DNA of 8,902 bases from Actinomycetales bacterium. GTDB lineage: Bacteria; Actinomycetota; Actinomycetes; Actinomycetales; Cellulomonadaceae. Location: assembly GCA_015655615.1 (NCBI GenBank), contig JAATES010000320.1, positions 1 to 8,902 of the forward strand, read 5' to 3'. Positions 6,491 to 8,902 of the stretch are shown piece after piece. The stretch's first letter is position 1, and every line of letters begins with the position of its first letter. The notes below the pieces were generated by a model. That model saw nothing but the letters and a program-made list of their open reading frames with translations, was not told where the DNA came from and did not search any database. Made by a program: the position numbers and the translations under genes.

Positions 6491-6921
6491 CCGGCTCGCG
6501 GTCGGCGCATGGCGAGCCTGCCGGTAGACTGGTGCCGTCTGAGCGCGATCCTGCGACTGGTTCTCCGGTTTCAGGCTCTGTGGAATCGCGACCGGTTCGC
6601 ACCTGCATCGGGTGTCGGCACCGTGATTCCCGTGATCGGATGATGAGAATCGTGGCTGACGCAGGGGACGGGACGCCGGTACGGGTCGTCGTCGATGTGG
6701 CAGCAGTCTTGCCCGGTCGTGGCGCGTGGTTGCACATAGGGTGCATCGAACGCGCTGTGCGCGGGCGTGCCGTGTCGCGTGCCCTGCGGATCGCAGGGGA
6801 TGCCGATGTGGCCCAGCTGCGTTCGTACCCGGACCCAGCACCAGCGAGGACAACCGTCCTCGATCGTCGAGAAGGAAGCGGGATTGAAGCCGATGGGCAC
6901 CCGATGAGCACCCAACGATGA
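6487..6921 (+). CDS. ylxR: YlxR family protein (DUF448)
   Basis: Small basic protein of the family encoded between nusA and infB; homologues bind RNA, have been linked to RNase P, and act as nucleoid- or regulation-associated factors. The signature [15 protein letters not shown] is at residues 35-49, with Cys40 and Cys43. The second part of the fold is [28 protein letters not shown] (75-102). The remaining ~40 residues are a polar, poorly conserved tail. The ATG overlaps the nusA stop by 4 nt, allowing coupling, but it gives a 34-residue low-complexity N-terminal extension before the conserved core. In-frame GTGs at 6532 and 6580 are alternatives. The one at 6580 would start the protein just before the signature, and a promoter-like box lies upstream of it. 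Gene identity is sure; the start is not. Confidence 0.9.
   Translation: MTGSRSAHGEPAGRLVPSERDPATGSPVSGSVESRPVRTCIGCRHRDSRDRMMRIVADAGDGTPVRVVVDVAAVLPGRGAWLHIGCIERAVRGRAVSRALRIAGDADVAQLRSYPDPAPARTTVLDRREGSGIEADGHPMSTQR
6525..6530 (+). promoter_or_regulatory. Internal promoter-like -10 box near the start of ylxR
   Basis: TAGACT, in the context GGTAGACTGG, is a good TANNNT match inside the first 15 codons of the annotated ylxR. Transcription would begin near 6537, downstream of the ATG at 6487 but upstream of the GTG at 6580. It could supply extra ylxR-infB transcript independent of the rimP promoter. The -35 region is weak. Confidence 0.35.
6845..6862 (+). other. Perfect stem-loop in the 3' part of ylxR
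   Basis: CGAGGAC (6845-6851) and GTCCTCG (6856-6862) form a perfect 7-bp stem with the 4-nt loop AACC. It lies in the non-conserved tail of ylxR, with no U-tract after it, so it is not a standard intrinsic terminator. It may pause transcription or protect the infB transcript; this is inference. Confidence 0.35.
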
Positions 6922-6940
6922 TGTTCTAACGACGGTCCAC

Positions 6941-6966
6941 CCTGTCCGGGCGGGCCGAGACAGGAG
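6941..6966 (+). promoter_or_regulatory. Hairpin covering the infB ribosome binding site
   Basis: CCTGTC (6941-6946) pairs with GACAGG (6959-6964), extended inward by CGG (6947-6949) with CCG (6955-6957), a bulged A at 6958 and loop GCGGG. The 3' arm includes the AGG of the infB Shine-Dalgarno AGGAG (6962-6966), 4 nt before the GTG start. A folded stem would reduce access to the site, suggesting translational control of IF2. It fills most of the 49-nt ylxR-infB gap. Confidence 0.45.
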
Positions 6967-6970
6967 AGAA

Positions 6971-8902
6971 GTGGCTAAGGTCCGCGTCTACGAGCTCGCC
7001 AAAGACCTCGGAGTCGGAAGCAAGCAGATCATGGAGAAGCTCACCGAGCTCGGTGAGTTTGTCCGCTCAGCATCCTCAACAATCGAACCACCCGTGGTGC
7101 GCAAGCTACGCGATGCCTTCCCGGCCGTCGCCGCTTCTGCGGAGTCGGAATCGAAGGCAGCGCCCAGTACCGCTGCGAAACTAGCCCCGAAGGCGGCACG
7201 TCAGCCCGCCGCTCCCGTGGTGGCTGACCTTTCTCCGGAAGCCGGCACACCGGTCGCCTCTGCTGCGGATGACACCGTGCCGGTTGCCGGTGTCGTGGCT
7301 CCGGCCGCCCCTGCTCAGCCGGTCGCCGCAGCGACCGAGGCAGCAGCCCCGGCCGCCGAAGCCTCACCCGAGAGCCCGGCTGAGCCGGATGCGGCGGCGA
7401 GCCCTGCCGCAGCGAAGCCGGCATCGTCGGCACCCCGCCCCGGCGCGCCCCGTCCCAGCGTGCGCCCGGGGAACAACCCCTACGCTCCCAGTCAGGGCAT
7501 GCCGCGTTCTGGCGCCCGCCCGGGGAACAACCCCTATGCACCGAGCCAGGGCATGCCCCGGCCGGGGGCTCGGACCGAGCGTCCTGCGGACGCGACCGGT
7601 GCGGCCGAAGCGACCGCAGCCCCTACCGAGAGGTCAGGTGGACCGCGTCCCGGCATTCCCCGTCCGGGTGCACCGCGTCCGGGTGGTCCCCGGCCCAGCC
7701 CGAGCCAGATGCCGGGCCGGACTCCTGCCCGGCCCGCTGACCGTCCGGCGGCAGGTGGCCGTGGCACTTCCGGCGGAGGCGCGGGCGGAGGCGCCCGTGG
7801 CGGATTTGCCGGGGCTCGCCCTGGTGGCGGTGCTCCGGGTTCGGCACCAGCGGCCGGCGGCGGCTTCGCCGGACGTCCCGGTGGTGGCGGACGCGGCGGT
7901 GCAGGCCGTGGCAGCACCCAGGGAGCCTTCGGGCGCCAGGGCGGTCGTCCTGCCCGCGGACGCAAGTCCAAGCGCGCCAAGCGGCAAGAGTTCGAGCAGA
8001 TGCAGGCGCCGTCGCTGGGCGGCGTGCAGGTTCCGCGTGGTGACGGCTCGACCATCGTCCGGCTTCGTCGCGGTGCGTCACTGAGCGACTTCGCCGACAA
8101 GATCGACGCCAACCCTGCCAGCCTGGTCACCGTGCTGTTCCACCTCGGTGAGATGGCCACGGCCACGCAGTCGCTGGATGAGGACACGTTCGGCACCCTG
8201 GGCGTCGAGCTCGGCTACGTCATCGAGATGGTCTCGGCCGAGGACGAGGACCGCGAGCTGCTCGGCGGGTTCGACATCGACCTGGAGGCCGAGGAGGCCG
8301 CCGAAGGCGACGCCGATCTGGAGAAGCGGCCACCGGTCGTCACGGTCATGGGCCACGTCGACCACGGTAAGACCCGCTTGCTGGACGCCATCAGGAACAC
8401 CGACGTGATCGCCGGAGAGGCCGGCGGCATCACCCAGCACATCGGTGCCTACCAGATCCGGCATGGACTCGCCGGGGCCGAGCGTGCCATCACGTTCATC
8501 GACACCCCGGGTCACGAGGCGTTCACCGCCATGCGTGCTCGTGGCGCGCAGGTCACCGACCTGGCGATCCTGGTGGTCGCGGCCGACGACGGCGTGATGC
8601 CGCAGACGATCGAGGCGCTCAACCACGCCCAGGCGGCCGGCGTGCCGATCGTCGTCGCGGTCAACAAGGTGGACAAGGAGGGGGCGAACCCCGCCAAGAT
8701 CCGCCAGCAGCTGACCGAGTACAACCTGGTGGCGGAGGAGTACGGCGGCGACACCATGTTCGTCGACGTGTCCGCCAAGCAGCGCACGGGCATCGACGAG
8801 CTGCTCGAGGCGGTGCTGCTCACCGCGGACGCTGCGCTGGACATGCGGGCCAACCCCGACAAGGACGCGCGCGGCGTGGCGATCGAGGCCAACCTGGACC
8901 GC
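6971..8902 (+). CDS. infB: Translation initiation factor IF-2, 3' end outside window
   Basis: GTPase that brings fMet-tRNA to the 30S subunit and promotes 50S joining. The first 644 codons are present. Residues 2-50 form an IF2_N fold ([21 protein letters not shown]). Residues about 51-330 are a disordered linker: Ala/Pro-rich, then two [15 protein letters not shown] repeats, PRPG repeats and a Gly/Arg-rich part. A second IF2_N-type domain is at about 368-423 ([11 protein letters not shown]). The G domain follows: G1 GHVDHGKT (461-468), G2 around GGITQH with Thr488, G3 DTPGH (511-515), G4 NKVD (565-568) and G5 SAK (601-603), all intact. The GTG start is set by AGGAG at 6962-6966 and by the conserved N-terminal sequence. 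It is the fourth gene of the operon. The long linker matches the usual actinobacterial IF2, which is about 900-1000 residues. Confidence 0.97.
   Translation, partial: MAKVRVYELAKDLGVGSKQIMEKLTELGEFVRSASSTIEPPVVRKLRDAFPAVAASAESESKAAPSTAAKLAPKAARQPAAPVVADLSPEAGTPVASAADDTVPVAGVVAPAAPAQPVAAATEAAAPAAEASPESPAEPDAAASPAAAKPASSAPRPGAPRPSVRPGNNPYAPSQGMPRSGARPGNNPYAPSQGMPRPGARTERPADATGAAEATAAPTERSGGPRPGIPRPGAPRPGGPRPSPSQMPGRTPARPADRPAAGGRGTSGGGAGGGARGGFAGARPGGGAPGSAPAAGGGFAGRPGGGGRGGAGRGSTQGAFGRQGGRPARGRKSKRAKRQEFEQMQAPSLGGVQVPRGDGSTIVRLRRGASLSDFADKIDANPASLVTVLFHLGEMATATQSLDEDTFGTLGVELGYVIEMVSAEDEDRELLGGFDIDLEAEEAAEGDADLEKRPPVVTVMGHVDHGKTRLLDAIRNTDVIAGEAGGITQHIGAYQIRHGLAGAERAITFIDTPGHEAFTAMRARGAQVTDLAILVVAADDGVMPQTIEALNHAQAAGVPIVVAVNKVDKEGANPAKIRQQLTEYNLVAEEYGGDTMFVDVSAKQRTGIDELLEAVLLTADAALDMRANPDKDARGVAIEANLDR
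7463..7561 (+). repeat. Tandem 54-bp coding repeat in the infB linker
   Basis: Two copies encode [15 protein letters not shown] at residues 165-179 and 183-197, an 18-residue period. The DNA copies (7463-7507 and 7517-7561) differ mainly at synonymous positions, showing selection on the peptide rather than a fresh duplication. Similar PGNNP..SQGM motifs occur in other actinobacterial IF2 proteins. Confidence 0.75.
7643..7696 (+). repeat. PRPG-type repeat in the infB linker
   Basis: Residues 225-242 consist of PRPG units separated by single Ile, Ala or Gly residues ([18 protein letters not shown]). They precede the Gly/Arg-rich segment with [11 protein letters not shown] and resemble basic, flexible RNA-binding tails. 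Role unknown. Confidence 0.6.

Noticed and set aside
7269..8196. Additional open frames on both strands over the infB linker
   Set aside because: Arg/Pro/Ala-rich shadows caused by the repetitive GC-rich linker; the IF2 frame is continuous with intact GTPase motifs.

Overview
The window is high-GC DNA with strong G/C bias at third codon positions. It comes from an actinobacterium. The gene order (a DUF4081-type GNAT gene, proS, a DUF4439-like alanine-rich gene, rimP, nusA, ylxR, infB), the NusA and ProS sequences, and TANNNT -10 boxes placed about 7-8 nt before start codons all fit that phylum. Micrococcales or Actinomycetales seem likely, but the genus cannot be read from the sequence.

Layout. 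On the minus strand, 1-670 is the 5' part of a Tat-exported polysaccharide deacetylase (CE4/NodB fold) that runs off the left edge. A 71-bp divergent intergenic region (671-741) carries an operator-like dyad between two promoter candidates. On the plus strand follow a GNAT acetyltransferase (742-1644) and prolyl-tRNA synthetase (1707-3494), each with its own likely leaderless start. A minus-strand lipoprotein with a probable DUF4439 ferritin-like domain (3524-4606) converges on proS with only 29 nt between the stops. After a 164-nt promoter and leader region, the plus-strand operon rimP-nusA-ylxR-infB runs from 4771 to the right edge, where infB is cut in its GTPase domain.

How the genes fit together. 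The right half is the conserved translation and transcription housekeeping operon: 30S maturation (RimP), transcription elongation, termination and antitermination (NusA), an RNA-binding or RNase P-associated accessory protein (YlxR), and initiation factor 2. The genes are tightly coupled: 1 nt between rimP and nusA, a 4-nt overlap between nusA and ylxR, and a 49-nt gap before infB. ProS belongs to the same neighbourhood but is transcribed separately. The deacetylase and the lipoprotein act at the cell envelope.

I see no mobile element, CRISPR array, tRNA, rRNA or defence system, and no evidence of a new multi-gene system. The most interesting signals are small: the dyad between the deacetylase and GNAT promoters, a hairpin that would cover the infB Shine-Dalgarno sequence, an Ala/Pro/Glu-rich insertion in NusA, and an internal promoter-like box in the 5' part of ylxR that questions its start codon.
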